Source: Bacillota bacterium
Lineage (GTDB): Bacteria > Bacillota > Clostridia > Oscillospirales > Ruminococcaceae
Reading direction: 5' to 3'
NCBI GenBank assembly: GCA_023394255.1
Contig: JAEXAZ010000142.1
Span: 1-16,814 of the forward strand
Length of the DNA stretch: 16,814 nt
Positions 8,201-16,774 of the stretch are shown here, piece by piece (the stretch's first letter is position 1; every line of letters begins with the position of its first letter). The notes beneath the pieces were generated by a model. It did no database searches. It worked only from the letters and a program-made list of their open reading frames with translations, and was not told where the DNA came from. A program made the position numbers and the translations under genes.

Positions 8201-8681
8201 CCGCACCGACCAGAAAGCCGACCAGTTCCGCCATATCATAGGACTCCCCGGCTTTCAGGGTGCGGGTACGCGCGGAAAGGACAGCGGGCGGCATGGTATG
8301 CTGCAGCGCCGCCGCCGCGGACGCCACCACAATTTTTACGCTGCCCGACACAAGCCTCCCGAGCACATTCAGCCGGGCATGTTCGTATTCTCTGGATACG
8401 CCCTCCACTTCATGGAACGTCGGCTCCCTGAACGGAAACAAAACCGCCGTCCCTTCGCCCGCCATAATGTTGATGTCTTCACAGATACGCATGGCGTTCG
8501 CCTCGTCCTGCACCAGCACCAGACCCCGTTTTTCAAGCAGCCGTGTGACGGAAACAATCACATGCGCTTTATGCACACCGGAAAGCCCCGTTGCCAAAAC
8601 CGGGGTCTCCTGTCTTTCCACCGCTCCCATGATGCGCCGAAACTCGGGCAATCCCGTCAGAAGCTGTTCTATTCCCTCCAT
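5214..8681 (-). CDS. mfd: Transcription-repair coupling factor Mfd
   Basis: A 1155-residue superfamily 2 translocase that removes RNA polymerase stalled at DNA lesions and recruits the UvrABC excision system; the length is normal for the family. The N-terminal UvrB-like region carries FREPTFHEVEGVSREYEHAR and RGGILDFFPP. The CarD-like RNA-polymerase-interaction domain begins near D495 (DYVVHVAHGIGVFEG). The motor shows Walker A G643-DVGFGKT650, the DEEQ box at 744-747, motif III SATPIPRTL, and motif VI Q913-LRGRVGR920. The TRCF C-terminal domain includes the LAQRIDIYKKIA stretch. The ATG at 8681 is preceded by AAAGGA 8 bases upstream. It starts 31 bases after pth, so it is very likely co-transcribed with glmU and pth. 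The first 1022 codons contain no TTA, CTA or TCA. Confidence 0.98.
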   Translation of the reverse strand: MEGIEQLLTGLPEFRRIMGAVERQETPVLATGLSGVHKAHVIVSVTRLLEKRGLVLVQDEANAMRICEDINIMAGEGTAVLFPFREPTFHEVEGVSREYEHARLNVLGRLVSGSVKIVVASAAAALQHTMPPAVLSARTRTLKAGESYDMAELVGFLVGAGYTRCDQVDGVCQFAQRGGILDFFPPHMPNPFRVEFWGDEIDTISTFKLDTQRREDTVKSVAITPAAEVVADSPQKLVKLLRAAMASLRGTQGKLAKEKLTAEIEKIEGGVMPQSLDRWMPLLYPEPALIFDYVTDGVFYLCDAGNCREALKAVQVQNSEDIKLLLEEGILFKGCDRFAGDFVDLQSRAAKACTVLLDTFARSVGDIPLRDMVNINAVQLSSWSGEFSLLLEDIRAYLQNGYCVVVFAGTKRSASAIVEDLRREHINAAESDKIGQRLPGAVYVIGSSMSAGMEYPALKLALISQARTVTQSAKRRPRPKEGKKLRDISDLVPGDYVVHVAHGIGVFEGIVKRDIQGVTKDYIRIRYAGTDTLFVPVTQLDLVSKYIGVREDTSVRLNKLNSVEWQKTRQRVRKAVQDMAKELTQLYAKRMQVKGYAFSSDTDWQNDFERRFAYDETDDQLRCIEEIKADMERETPMDRLLCGDVGFGKTEVAVRAAFKCVMDGKQCAILVPTTILAWQHYQTIRKRMEGFPVKVDLLSRFRSPKEQRQVLDELRRGEIDIVIGTHRLVQNDVKFKDLGLCIIDEEQRFGVRHKEKFKEMRATVDVLTLSATPIPRTLNMAMSGIRDMSVIEEAPQDRHPVQTYVMEHDWGVITQALERELRRGGQAFYLYNRVESIDNCAYKIKQMLPDARIVTAHGKMTEEQLSRVWQQLLDYEVDILVCTTIIETGVDVPNCNTLIIDDADHMGLSQLYQLRGRVGRSNRRAFAYLTFKKDKQLSDIATKRLAAIREFTSFGSGFRIAMRDLEIRGAGNILGSQQHGHMEAVGYDMYLKMLSEAVAEQRGEAAEKQAAECMVDVRVGAHIPEDYIDNLAQRIDIYKKIAAIQNQDDAMDLTDELIDRFGEPPEAVKGLVDVALVRNTASLMGIAEISQRGDSVLLYPETMDMARAGNLAVRLRGRVMVSAGARPYISVKIPKDTEPLATIREALAAMGGAAS

Positions 8682-8712
8682 GCGGTTTTCCTTTCTGCAG
8701 CCAATGTGTAAA

Positions 8713-9327
8713 TTAGTTGTACCGGTTCATGGCCTGGTCGGTCTTGCCCTCGACAATCATGGCCGCGGCGTCGGCAGCCGCCTCAAACATGCGGTCCAGC
8801 GTCTCGGTGTCCTCTTTGCGGAACTTTCCGAGCACCCACGCCGCAAGATCGTAATCGGGATGCGGCTTCTTTCCCACACCGAGTTTGATGCGCGGGAAGG
8901 TGTCCTTCCCGGTCAGATAAATGATGCTTTTGATGCCGTTATGCCCGCCGTCACTGCCCTGCCTGCGGATGCGCACCCGCCCGACATCCAGGCTGACGTC
9001 GTCAAACAGGACCAGCACCCGTTCCGCAGGAACCTTGTGGAACCGCATTGCCTCGCGGACGGCTTCGCCGGAATTGTTCATGAAGGTGGACGGCTTCATC
9101 AGCAGGACGCGGTGGGAGCCGATCATGGCGTCCGCGCAAAGGGATTTGAATTTCAGGCGGTCAATTTTAACGCCCAGCTTTTCCGCAAGCGTGTCCACCG
9201 CCAAAAAACCGGCATTGTGCCGGGTATTTTCATACTTATGCCCCGGATTTCCAAGGCCTGCAATGAGAAACTCCACCGGACCCGTGGGTGCGGGCGCGGC
9301 AGATCTGGAACGAAACAAGGAAAACAT
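8713..9327 (-). CDS. pth: Peptidyl-tRNA hydrolase
   Basis: Cleaves peptidyl-tRNA released from stalled ribosomes, recycling tRNA; cytoplasmic. The product is 204 residues. The catalytic set is complete by motif: N27 in GLGNPG, H37 in NTRHNAGF, N84 in STFMNNSG, D109 in LVLFDD, N130 in GGHNG. The protein has about 17 residues before the usual first strand. An in-frame GTG at codon 18 would give the standard length (beginning EFLIAGLGNPG), but it has no ribosome site, whereas the ATG at 9327 has GGGGAGAG at good distance, so I keep the long form. Gene order glmU-pth-mfd fits Firmicutes; Bacillus has prs and ctc between glmU and pth, and these are absent here. It follows glmU after 111 bases containing a hairpin. 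Confidence 0.97.
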   Translation of the reverse strand: MFSLFRSRSAAPAPTGPVEFLIAGLGNPGHKYENTRHNAGFLAVDTLAEKLGVKIDRLKFKSLCADAMIGSHRVLLMKPSTFMNNSGEAVREAMRFHKVPAERVLVLFDDVSLDVGRVRIRRQGSDGGHNGIKSIIYLTGKDTFPRIKLGVGKKPHPDYDLAAWVLGKFRKEDTETLDRMFEAAADAAAMIVEGKTDQAMNRYN

Positions 9328-9351
9328 ATGGTCTCTCTCCCCGCAGCAAAG

Positions 9352-9376
9352 GACGGGATATGGAGCATACCCCGTC
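9352..9376 (-). other. Intercistronic RNA hairpin between glmU and pth
   Basis: Read on the minus strand, GACGGGGTATG (9376-9366) pairs with CATATCCCGTC (9362-9352) around the loop CTC: 11 base pairs including one G-U. On the plus strand the same position is an A/C mismatch, so the structure is better as RNA of the glmU-pth transcript. No T-run follows on minus, so it is not a standard terminator; it sits about 25 bases before the pth start codon and could be a processing, stability or translation element. Confidence 0.5.
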
Positions 9377-9438
9377 TTTGTCTGGTATTTTTCATCTTAG
9401 TCTGCATTGGATGCGTTATGAGCCGAAATCTGCCGGTC

Positions 9439-10833
9439 TCACTTTTTTCCGCTTTTAAAATTAATATTTTTTGCGGCCCATTCTTCCCTGACCTGTTGGC
9501 GGACCCGGCCGATGGCAAGCGCGCCCGCGGGCACATCTTCATCCACGGTGGTTCCGGCGGCGGTATAGGCCCCCTCCCCAATTTGGACCGGAGGGATAAT
9601 ATTTGTGTTGCATCCGATAAACGCCCGGTCACCGATGACTGTGCGGTATTTATGGAGGCCGTCATAATTTGCGGTGACCACGCCGCAGCCGAAGTTGCAC
9701 TGGCTTCCCACATCGCTGTCGCCGATATAGGTCAGATGCGCGACGGAGGTTTTATCCCCGATCGTGGAATTTTTCACCTCCACAAAATCGCCGATCTTCA
9801 CGCCGTTGCCCAGCCTGGTATCCGGCCTCATCTGTGCAAACGGGCCGATGGTGCTGTTTTCGCCCACGGAAGCGTCGGTCATATAGCTGGCGTTTACACG
9901 GGTGCCGTTGCCGACAGTGGAATCCACTAAATAAGAATTCGGGCCGATGACGCAGTGGGCGCCGATTTTGGTATCGCCCAGGAGAATGGTGCCCGGCAGG
10001 ATCAGGGTATCGTGCCCGATTGTAACCCCTTTTCCGATCATAACCCCGTCGTCGCAGGGGATATCCACGCCCTCGTCCAGATGACGGTCAATCTCCCTTT
10101 GGCGGGCAATTTCATTCAATGTTTTCAGTGCCCTGCGGTCATTGGCCCCCAGTGTGACGTCGCTGTCCGGCGCGGAGTAACCTCCCGCACGCAGGCCGTC
10201 CGCCAGTGCGATGCCCAGCACATCGGTCAGGTAATATTCCCCCTGCGCGTTATCGGCTGTAATCCGCTCGAGGGCATCCGCAAGAAACGCGGCGTCAAAC
10301 CAGTAGGCGCCAGAATTGATCTCGGTAATTTTTTTTTGTTCCGCGTCCGCGTCCTTTTCCTCAACAATGCCCGTCACCGCGCCCGCGCTGTCGCGCAGAA
10401 TGCGGCCGTACCCCGAAGGCGCGGCGATACGCGCCGTTACGACGGTAACGGCGTTTTGCTCTTCCCGGTGCTGCCGGTAGGCGGCATTGATCGTTTGTGC
10501 GTCTATGAACGGCGAATCCCCATTGAGCACTACCACGTCGCCGCCTTTGGCAAGCGCCTCGGCCGCCATCCGGACGGCATGCCCCGTGCCCCTGCGCTGT
10601 GTCTGCCGGTAAAAGGCACATGCCGGCGAAACCGCCTGCCGGAGCAGTTCGCCCTGATCGCCTTCCACAATGCAGATTTCCTCCACGCCCGCAGCGCGGC
10701 AGGCATCCTCCACCCAGCGGATCATCGGCTTGAAAAGCACCTCGCAAAGAACCTTGGGCCGGTCGGATTTCATGCGTTTCCCGTCGCCCGCGGCGAGAAT
10801 CACCGCAAAACGGCGTCTGTCCCCTGTTGTCAA
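9439..10833 (-). CDS. glmU: Bifunctional GlmU: GlcNAc-1-P uridyltransferase / GlcN-1-P acetyltransferase
   Basis: Makes UDP-GlcNAc, the sugar nucleotide for peptidoglycan and other wall polymers, in two steps: acetylation of glucosamine-1-phosphate and transfer of UMP. The 464 residues match the family. The N-terminal nucleotidyltransferase shows LAAGDGKRMKSDRPKVL, the RRGTGHAV loop and metal-binding D106 in LNGDSPF. The C-terminal left-handed beta-helix is visible as hexapeptide repeats from about residue 260, with the acetyltransferase histidine H366 in VAHLTYIGD and NYDG shortly after. The start is a TTG at 10833, chosen because no ATG or GTG precedes the first strand except an internal valine; AGGGGC and GGAG lie just upstream. 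The coding strand has a run of nine A at 10337-10329. First gene of a minus-strand cluster with pth and mfd, divergent from ppdK. Confidence 0.97.
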   Translation of the reverse strand: MTTGDRRRFAVILAAGDGKRMKSDRPKVLCEVLFKPMIRWVEDACRAAGVEEICIVEGDQGELLRQAVSPACAFYRQTQRRGTGHAVRMAAEALAKGGDVVVLNGDSPFIDAQTINAAYRQHREEQNAVTVVTARIAAPSGYGRILRDSAGAVTGIVEEKDADAEQKKITEINSGAYWFDAAFLADALERITADNAQGEYYLTDVLGIALADGLRAGGYSAPDSDVTLGANDRRALKTLNEIARQREIDRHLDEGVDIPCDDGVMIGKGVTIGHDTLILPGTILLGDTKIGAHCVIGPNSYLVDSTVGNGTRVNASYMTDASVGENSTIGPFAQMRPDTRLGNGVKIGDFVEVKNSTIGDKTSVAHLTYIGDSDVGSQCNFGCGVVTANYDGLHKYRTVIGDRAFIGCNTNIIPPVQIGEGAYTAAGTTVDEDVPAGALAIGRVRQQVREEWAAKNINFKSGKK

Positions 10834-10873
10834 AGGCTCCGCCCCTTTTCTGATAATTTGTCTGTCACTCTAT

Positions 10874-10902
10874 ATTATGTCAACTTTTTGCCGGGTTTGC
10901 AA
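10874..10902 (-). promoter_or_regulatory. Sigma-A-type promoter for glmU
   Basis: On the minus strand TTGCAA (10902-10897), a 17-base spacer and CATAAT (10879-10874) lie about 40 bases before the TTG start of glmU. A second -35-like TTGACA overlaps the spacer end (directly before TAATATAG) but lacks a good -10 partner, so I prefer the first pair. Confidence 0.6.
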
Positions 10903-10925
10903 GTGAAGCTGTATGGAAATTGAAA

Positions 10926-10934
10926 ATTATACCA
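10926..10934 (-). promoter_or_regulatory. Possible second, extended -10 promoter for glmU
   Basis: Minus-strand TGGTATAAT is a perfect extended -10 element. No credible -35 is found 16-18 bases upstream, which extended -10 promoters can tolerate. It lies about 47 bases upstream of the better promoter's -10 and falls inside the AT-rich stretch just upstream of the ppdK -35, so polymerase at one site could exclude the other. Confidence 0.4.
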
Positions 10935-10948
10935 AAATTAATTTACAG

Positions 10949-10971
10949 AAGTGCTAGAAAAGCATGCACTT
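10949..10971. repeat. Inverted repeat in the glmU-ppdK divergent promoter region
   Basis: AAGTGC (10949-10954) and GCACTT (10966-10971) are perfect inverted arms separated by 11 bases. The repeat covers the proposed -35 and most of the spacer of the ppdK promoter, the position expected for an operator. It does not match the CcpA cre consensus. The 6-base arms are short enough to arise by chance, so the regulatory reading is tentative. Confidence 0.4.
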
Positions 10972-10983
10972 GTTTGCTATAAT
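10955..10983 (+). promoter_or_regulatory. Extended -10 promoter for ppdK
   Basis: TAGAAA (10955-10960), a 17-base spacer and a perfect TATAAT (10978-10983) preceded by TGC, giving an extended -10. The stretch just upstream (about 10918-10945) is very AT-rich and could act as an UP element. The expected transcription start is near 10990, which leaves a leader of about 80 bases. Confidence 0.7.
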
Positions 10984-10991
10984 ATTTGGTA

Positions 10992-11049
10992 GTTAACTCC
11001 ATTGTTGCGGCATCTGCTTGGAACCGGATGCCAGTTGCAGACAGTTAAC
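10992..11049 (+). other. Structured 5' leader of ppdK
   Basis: An outer 7-base stem pairs GTTAACT (10992-10998) with AGTTAAC (11043-11049). Inside it, an 8-base stem pairs GGCATCTG (11009-11016) with CGGATGCC (11025-11032), one G-U pair included, around an 8-base loop. The outer stem begins within a base or two of the predicted transcription start, so the mRNA would carry a stem-loop at its 5' end. In addition CTCCA (10997-11001), which overlaps the left outer arm, is complementary to TGGAG (11057-11061) of the ribosome site, giving a possible alternative fold. I recognise no known riboswitch class. Confidence 0.5.
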
Positions 11050-11057
11050 AAAAAATT

Positions 11058-11062
11058 GGAGG
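11058..11062 (+). promoter_or_regulatory. Ribosome binding site of ppdK
   Basis: GGAGG with 9 bases to a GTG start codon. The strong site justifies the GTG at 11072; the protein begins GKKFVYMFSEG, which is the normal start of the family. Confidence 0.85.
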
Positions 11063-11071
11063 TAGATCAAA

Positions 11072-13699
<2,628 letters not shown>

Positions 13700-13725
13700 C
13701 CGCTTCCTTTTATAGATTTTTATTC

Positions 13726-13764
13726 AAATTGCTTCGGCGGAATCCTCCGCCGAAGCAATTTTTT
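13726..13764 (+). terminator. Rho-independent terminator of ppdK, first of a pair
   Basis: A perfect 15-base inverted repeat, AATTGCTTCGGCGGA (13727-13741) with TCCGCCGAAGCAATT (13746-13760), loop ATCC, followed by TTTT; A13726 and T13761 extend the stem by one pair. It begins 27 bases after the ppdK stop. Confidence 0.95.
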
Positions 13765-13767
13765 GGG

Positions 13768-13794
13768 ATGTCCGCGCTTCGCGGGCATTTTTTT
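13768..13794 (+). terminator. Second tandem Rho-independent terminator
   Basis: ATGTCCGCG (13768-13776) pairs with CGCGGGCAT (13780-13788), one T-G wobble, loop CTT, followed by a run of T up to 13794. It starts four bases after the first terminator's T-run and seals ppdK transcription before the next promoter at 13815. Confidence 0.88.
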
Positions 13795-13814
13795 GCAGCT
13801 TTCGGCGTTTTCCC

Positions 13815-13843
13815 TTGAATGCGTTTCCCTTTTCCGATATAAT
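13815..13843 (+). promoter_or_regulatory. Sigma-A-type promoter for the rodA-like/fhs operon
   Basis: TTGAAT (13815-13820), 17-base spacer, perfect TATAAT (13838-13843). It lies 20 bases after the tandem terminators and gives a leader of about 65 bases before the ATG at 13916, in which I see no strong structure. Confidence 0.75.
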
Positions 13844-13915
13844 AGGGATGCACATCCGCATTGGCGTTTATTGACGTCTCTGCTGAAATTAGCTGGCTAT
13901 TTTTGGGAGAACTGT

Positions 13916-15055
13916 ATGAAAAAGCTATTCCACGCCGTTTATGTCTATCTGCGCCAGACCGACCTTTGGCTCTGGACACTTTGTCTTGTGCTTTCCGGAA
14001 TCGGCCTGGTGATGCTTGCCGGCATTTCCTATTCAGAATTGATCAGCAAAGTCGGGCCCCGCAAGGTGCTCATTCAGTTTGCCGCCACCGGCATTGGCTG
14101 CGTTGCGGCACTCATTTTGTCCAAATTCGATTATCATACGCTCACCAAACTCTGGAAACTGCATGTCCCGGCCGCATATTTCCTGGTCCTGCTGACTTTC
14201 TTTATCGGGCATGGCACCGCGATGCGCCAGAACGACAAGTCCTGGTTCTATATTCCCGGAACCAGCGTTACCGTCCAGCCCACAGAATTTTTAAAAATTT
14301 CGTTCATCTTGATTTTGGCCTATCACCTTTCCATCCTGCATGACCAGATCAACCGCCCGCAAAATCTGCTGGCAATCTGCGCCCATGGCGCGGCGCCGGT
14401 GCTTTTGATTCATTTTCAGGGCGACGACGGTACTGCGATCGTATTTGCCGGCATTTTCGTCTGCATGGTATTTGCCGCAGGGCTGGACTGGAAATATATC
14501 GCGTCCGCCGTCGGTTCTCTGGTCGTCCTTGCTCCGGCTGTCTGGTTCTTCATCCTGAATCCGGACCAGAAGCAGCGCATCCGGATTCTTTTCCGGCCGG
14601 AAATGCAGGACAAGCTTGGGGATTATTACCAGCAGTATCAGGCCAAACTCGCAATCGGGTCCGGGCAGATCTGGGGCAAGGGGATCTTTGTGGACACGCA
14701 TACGCCGGTTCCCGAAGCGCATAACGACTTTATTTTTGCGTTTATCGGCGAATCCCTGGGGTTTGTGGGCTGCCTTGCGGTCATCGTCATCCTGATCCTG
14801 CTGTGCACCAGGCTGCTGTCCTGCGCACAGCATGCGCAGGATATGGAAGGCCGCCTGATCTGCGTCGGCATTTTCGCGATGGTGTCTGTGCAGGCGATTA
14901 TCAATATCGGCATGTGCCTTTCCCTGCTTCCGGTCATCGGCATTACGCTTCCGCTCGTTTCCAACGGAGGCACTTCGGTGCTTTCAACCTACATGAGCAT
15001 CGGCCTGGCACTGTCTGTACATATGCATACTACCAAAAATCTATTCAGCGAATAA
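13916..15055 (+). CDS. rodA: FtsW/RodA/SpoVE (SEDS) family protein, RodA-like
   Basis: A 379-residue polytopic membrane protein with about ten hydrophobic segments. SEDS proteins polymerise lipid II into glycan strands together with a class B PBP, for elongation (RodA), division (FtsW) or sporulation (SpoVE). Motifs: Q121-P-T-E124 before LKISFILIL, the QAKLAIGSGQIWGKG stretch typical of RodA, the catalytic-type aspartate D271 in PEAHNDFIFAFIGE, and NIGMCLSLLPVIGITLPLVSNGG near the end. Departures: the usual QPDLGT is QGDDGT (168-173), HTDF is HNDF, and SYGG is SNGG. The ATG at 13916 follows GGGAG by 6 bases; a longer open frame upstream runs through the terminator and is not coding. fhs begins 17 bases after its stop, so the two are co-transcribed. 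RodA is favoured over FtsW or SpoVE by the IGSG motif only; the partner PBP is not in the window. Confidence 0.85.
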   Translation: MKKLFHAVYVYLRQTDLWLWTLCLVLSGIGLVMLAGISYSELISKVGPRKVLIQFAATGIGCVAALILSKFDYHTLTKLWKLHVPAAYFLVLLTFFIGHGTAMRQNDKSWFYIPGTSVTVQPTEFLKISFILILAYHLSILHDQINRPQNLLAICAHGAAPVLLIHFQGDDGTAIVFAGIFVCMVFAAGLDWKYIASAVGSLVVLAPAVWFFILNPDQKQRIRILFRPEMQDKLGDYYQQYQAKLAIGSGQIWGKGIFVDTHTPVPEAHNDFIFAFIGESLGFVGCLAVIVILILLCTRLLSCAQHAQDMEGRLICVGIFAMVSVQAIINIGMCLSLLPVIGITLPLVSNGGTSVLSTYMSIGLALSVHMHTTKNLFSE

Positions 15056-15072
15056 AACGGAGGGTTTCATGA

Positions 15073-16740
15073 ATGCTAAGTGATATCGAAATTGCACAGT
15101 CCGCACATATGCTCCCAATCGGCGAGATCGCGGGCCGTCTGGGGATTTTGCCCGAGGAACTGGAGCCATACGGCAGATATAAGGCAAAACTCTCGGAGGC
15201 AGTCTATTCGCGGCTGGACAGCCGTCCCGACGGAAAACTGGTCCTCGTTACCGCCATCAACCCCACGCCGGCCGGTGAGGGGAAAACCACTACCACGGTA
15301 GGGCTCGGCGAAGCGATGGAGAAGATCGGGAAACGTGCCGTGATCGCGCTGCGCGAACCGTCCCTCGGCCCCGTATTCGGCATCAAGGGCGGCGCAGCCG
15401 GAGGAGGATATGCGCAGGTCGTGCCCATGGAGGATATTAACCTGCATTTTACCGGCGACATGCACGCCATTACCGCCGCGAACAATCTTCTCTGCGCTAT
15501 CTTGGACAACCATCTCCAGCAGGGCAACAGATTGGAAATCGATCCGCGCCGCATTTTGTTCACCCGCTGTCTGGATATGAACGACCGCGCGCTGCGCAAT
15601 GTCATCGTCGGGCTTGGCGGAAAAATCAACGGCATGCCGCGGGAAGACCATTTTATGATCACCGTAGCCTCGGAAGTGATGGCTATTCTCTGCCTCGCCG
15701 CTGATCTGGATGACCTGAAAAAACGTTTGGGAGATATTCTGGTTGCCTATACTTTTGGTAATACTCCCGTCTATGCGCGTGACCTGCAGGCGCAGGGCGC
15801 AATGGCGGCTCTTTTGAAAGACGCAATCAAGCCTAATCTGGTGCAGACGCTGGAAAATACGCCGGCTTTGATGCATGGCGGGCCGTTTGCCAATATCGCG
15901 CATGGCTGCAACTCCATCCGCGCCACCAAGCTGGCGCTCAAGCTGGCCGATTATACAATTACGGAGGCGGGCTTCGGCTCCGACCTCGGCGCCGAAAAGT
16001 TCCTGGACATCAAATGCCGCGTCGCCGGAATCGCGCCTTCCGCCATTGTGCTGGTAGCCACCATGCGCGCGCTGAAATATAACGGCGGCGTCCCCAAGGC
16101 CGAAACGGGCATTCCGAATGTGGAAGCCCTGAAAAGAGGGCTGGTCAACCTGGAAGCGCATGTGAAAAACATGCAAAAATACGGTGTTCCGGTAGTCGTT
16201 GCCATCAACCGGTTCGGCGGCGACAGCGACGAGGAAATCGAGACGCTTTCCCGGTTCTGCGCGCGCACCGGCTGCCGGTTTGCCCTGTCGGAAGTCTTTG
16301 CAAAAGGCGGAGACGGCGGAATCGAACTGGCGAAAGCCGTTGTGGAAGCATGTGAAGACGCCGCCGATTTCCACCCGCTCTATGACACGGAACTGCCGGT
16401 CAGAGAAAAGATTTCCCGCATTGCCAAAGAAATTTACGGCGCGGCGGACGTCAGCTATACCGCCGCCGCAGAAAAGATGATACAGGAAATCGAAAGGCTC
16501 GGCAAAGCCGGCCTGCCTGTCTGCATGGCAAAGACACAGTATTCCCTGTCCGACGACCCCACGAAGCTGGGGCGCCCCACGGGCTTTACCATTCACGTAA
16601 AAGACGTCCGCCTGTCTGCCGGCGCGGGATTCATTGTCGCGCTGACCGGCGACATTATGACCATGCCGGGCCTGCCGAAAGACCCCGCCGCCTACCATAT
16701 CGACGTGGACGGCGACGGCCACATCTCCGGCCTGTTTTAA
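15073..16740 (+). CDS. fhs: Formate-tetrahydrofolate ligase
   Basis: ATP-dependent formation of 10-formyl-tetrahydrofolate from formate and THF, feeding purine and formyl-Met-tRNA synthesis and, in acetogens, the methyl branch of the Wood-Ljungdahl pathway. The 555-residue length is standard. Motifs: P-loop T65-PAGEGKTT73, EPSLGPVFGIKGGAAGGGYAQ, MEDINLHFTGD, LENTPALMHGGPFANIAHG and VVVAINRFGGD. The ATG at 15073 has GGAGGG 8 bases upstream; an overlapping ATG at 15069 in another frame reads only four codons. Codon 2 is CTA, one of the codons otherwise avoided here; codons 3 to 550 contain no TTA, CTA or TCA. It shares a transcript with the rodA-like gene, and no one-carbon riboswitch fits in the 17-base gap. 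No other Wood-Ljungdahl gene is in view, so a biosynthetic role is at least as likely. Confidence 0.98.
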   Translation: MLSDIEIAQSAHMLPIGEIAGRLGILPEELEPYGRYKAKLSEAVYSRLDSRPDGKLVLVTAINPTPAGEGKTTTTVGLGEAMEKIGKRAVIALREPSLGPVFGIKGGAAGGGYAQVVPMEDINLHFTGDMHAITAANNLLCAILDNHLQQGNRLEIDPRRILFTRCLDMNDRALRNVIVGLGGKINGMPREDHFMITVASEVMAILCLAADLDDLKKRLGDILVAYTFGNTPVYARDLQAQGAMAALLKDAIKPNLVQTLENTPALMHGGPFANIAHGCNSIRATKLALKLADYTITEAGFGSDLGAEKFLDIKCRVAGIAPSAIVLVATMRALKYNGGVPKAETGIPNVEALKRGLVNLEAHVKNMQKYGVPVVVAINRFGGDSDEEIETLSRFCARTGCRFALSEVFAKGGDGGIELAKAVVEACEDAADFHPLYDTELPVREKISRIAKEIYGAADVSYTAAAEKMIQEIERLGKAGLPVCMAKTQYSLSDDPTKLGRPTGFTIHVKDVRLSAGAGFIVALTGDIMTMPGLPKDPAAYHIDVDGDGHISGLF

Positions 16741-16774
16741 TCAGCTGTCGGGACGGGAATGAGAGGATAAAATC

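Noticed and set aside
5616..8711. Open plus-strand frame of 1031 codons opposite mfd
   Set aside because: It lies in exact antisense register with mfd and exists because mfd avoids TTA, CTA and TCA; its translation is rich in H, R and Q without domain motifs and it has no ribosome site, while mfd is unmistakable.
8260..9930. Plus-strand frame of 556 codons spanning mfd, pth and part of glmU
   Set aside because: It crosses three clear genes on the other strand and has no recognisable domain or proper start signal.
10945..10975. CcpA cre site at the ppdK promoter
   Set aside because: The inverted repeat lacks the central CG and the flanking WWTG/CAWW pattern of a cre box.
13763..13915. Longer start for the RodA-like protein
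   Set aside because: The extension runs through a terminator hairpin and the promoter; the ATG at 13916 has a ribosome site and begins a normal MKK-type membrane protein.
15040..15072. Tetrahydrofolate or other riboswitch before fhs
   Set aside because: Only 17 bases separate fhs from the preceding stop codon, too short for a riboswitch.
15076..16722. Open minus-strand frame of 548 codons opposite fhs
   Set aside because: Same register artefact; it ends precisely at the reverse complement of the CTA second codon of fhs.
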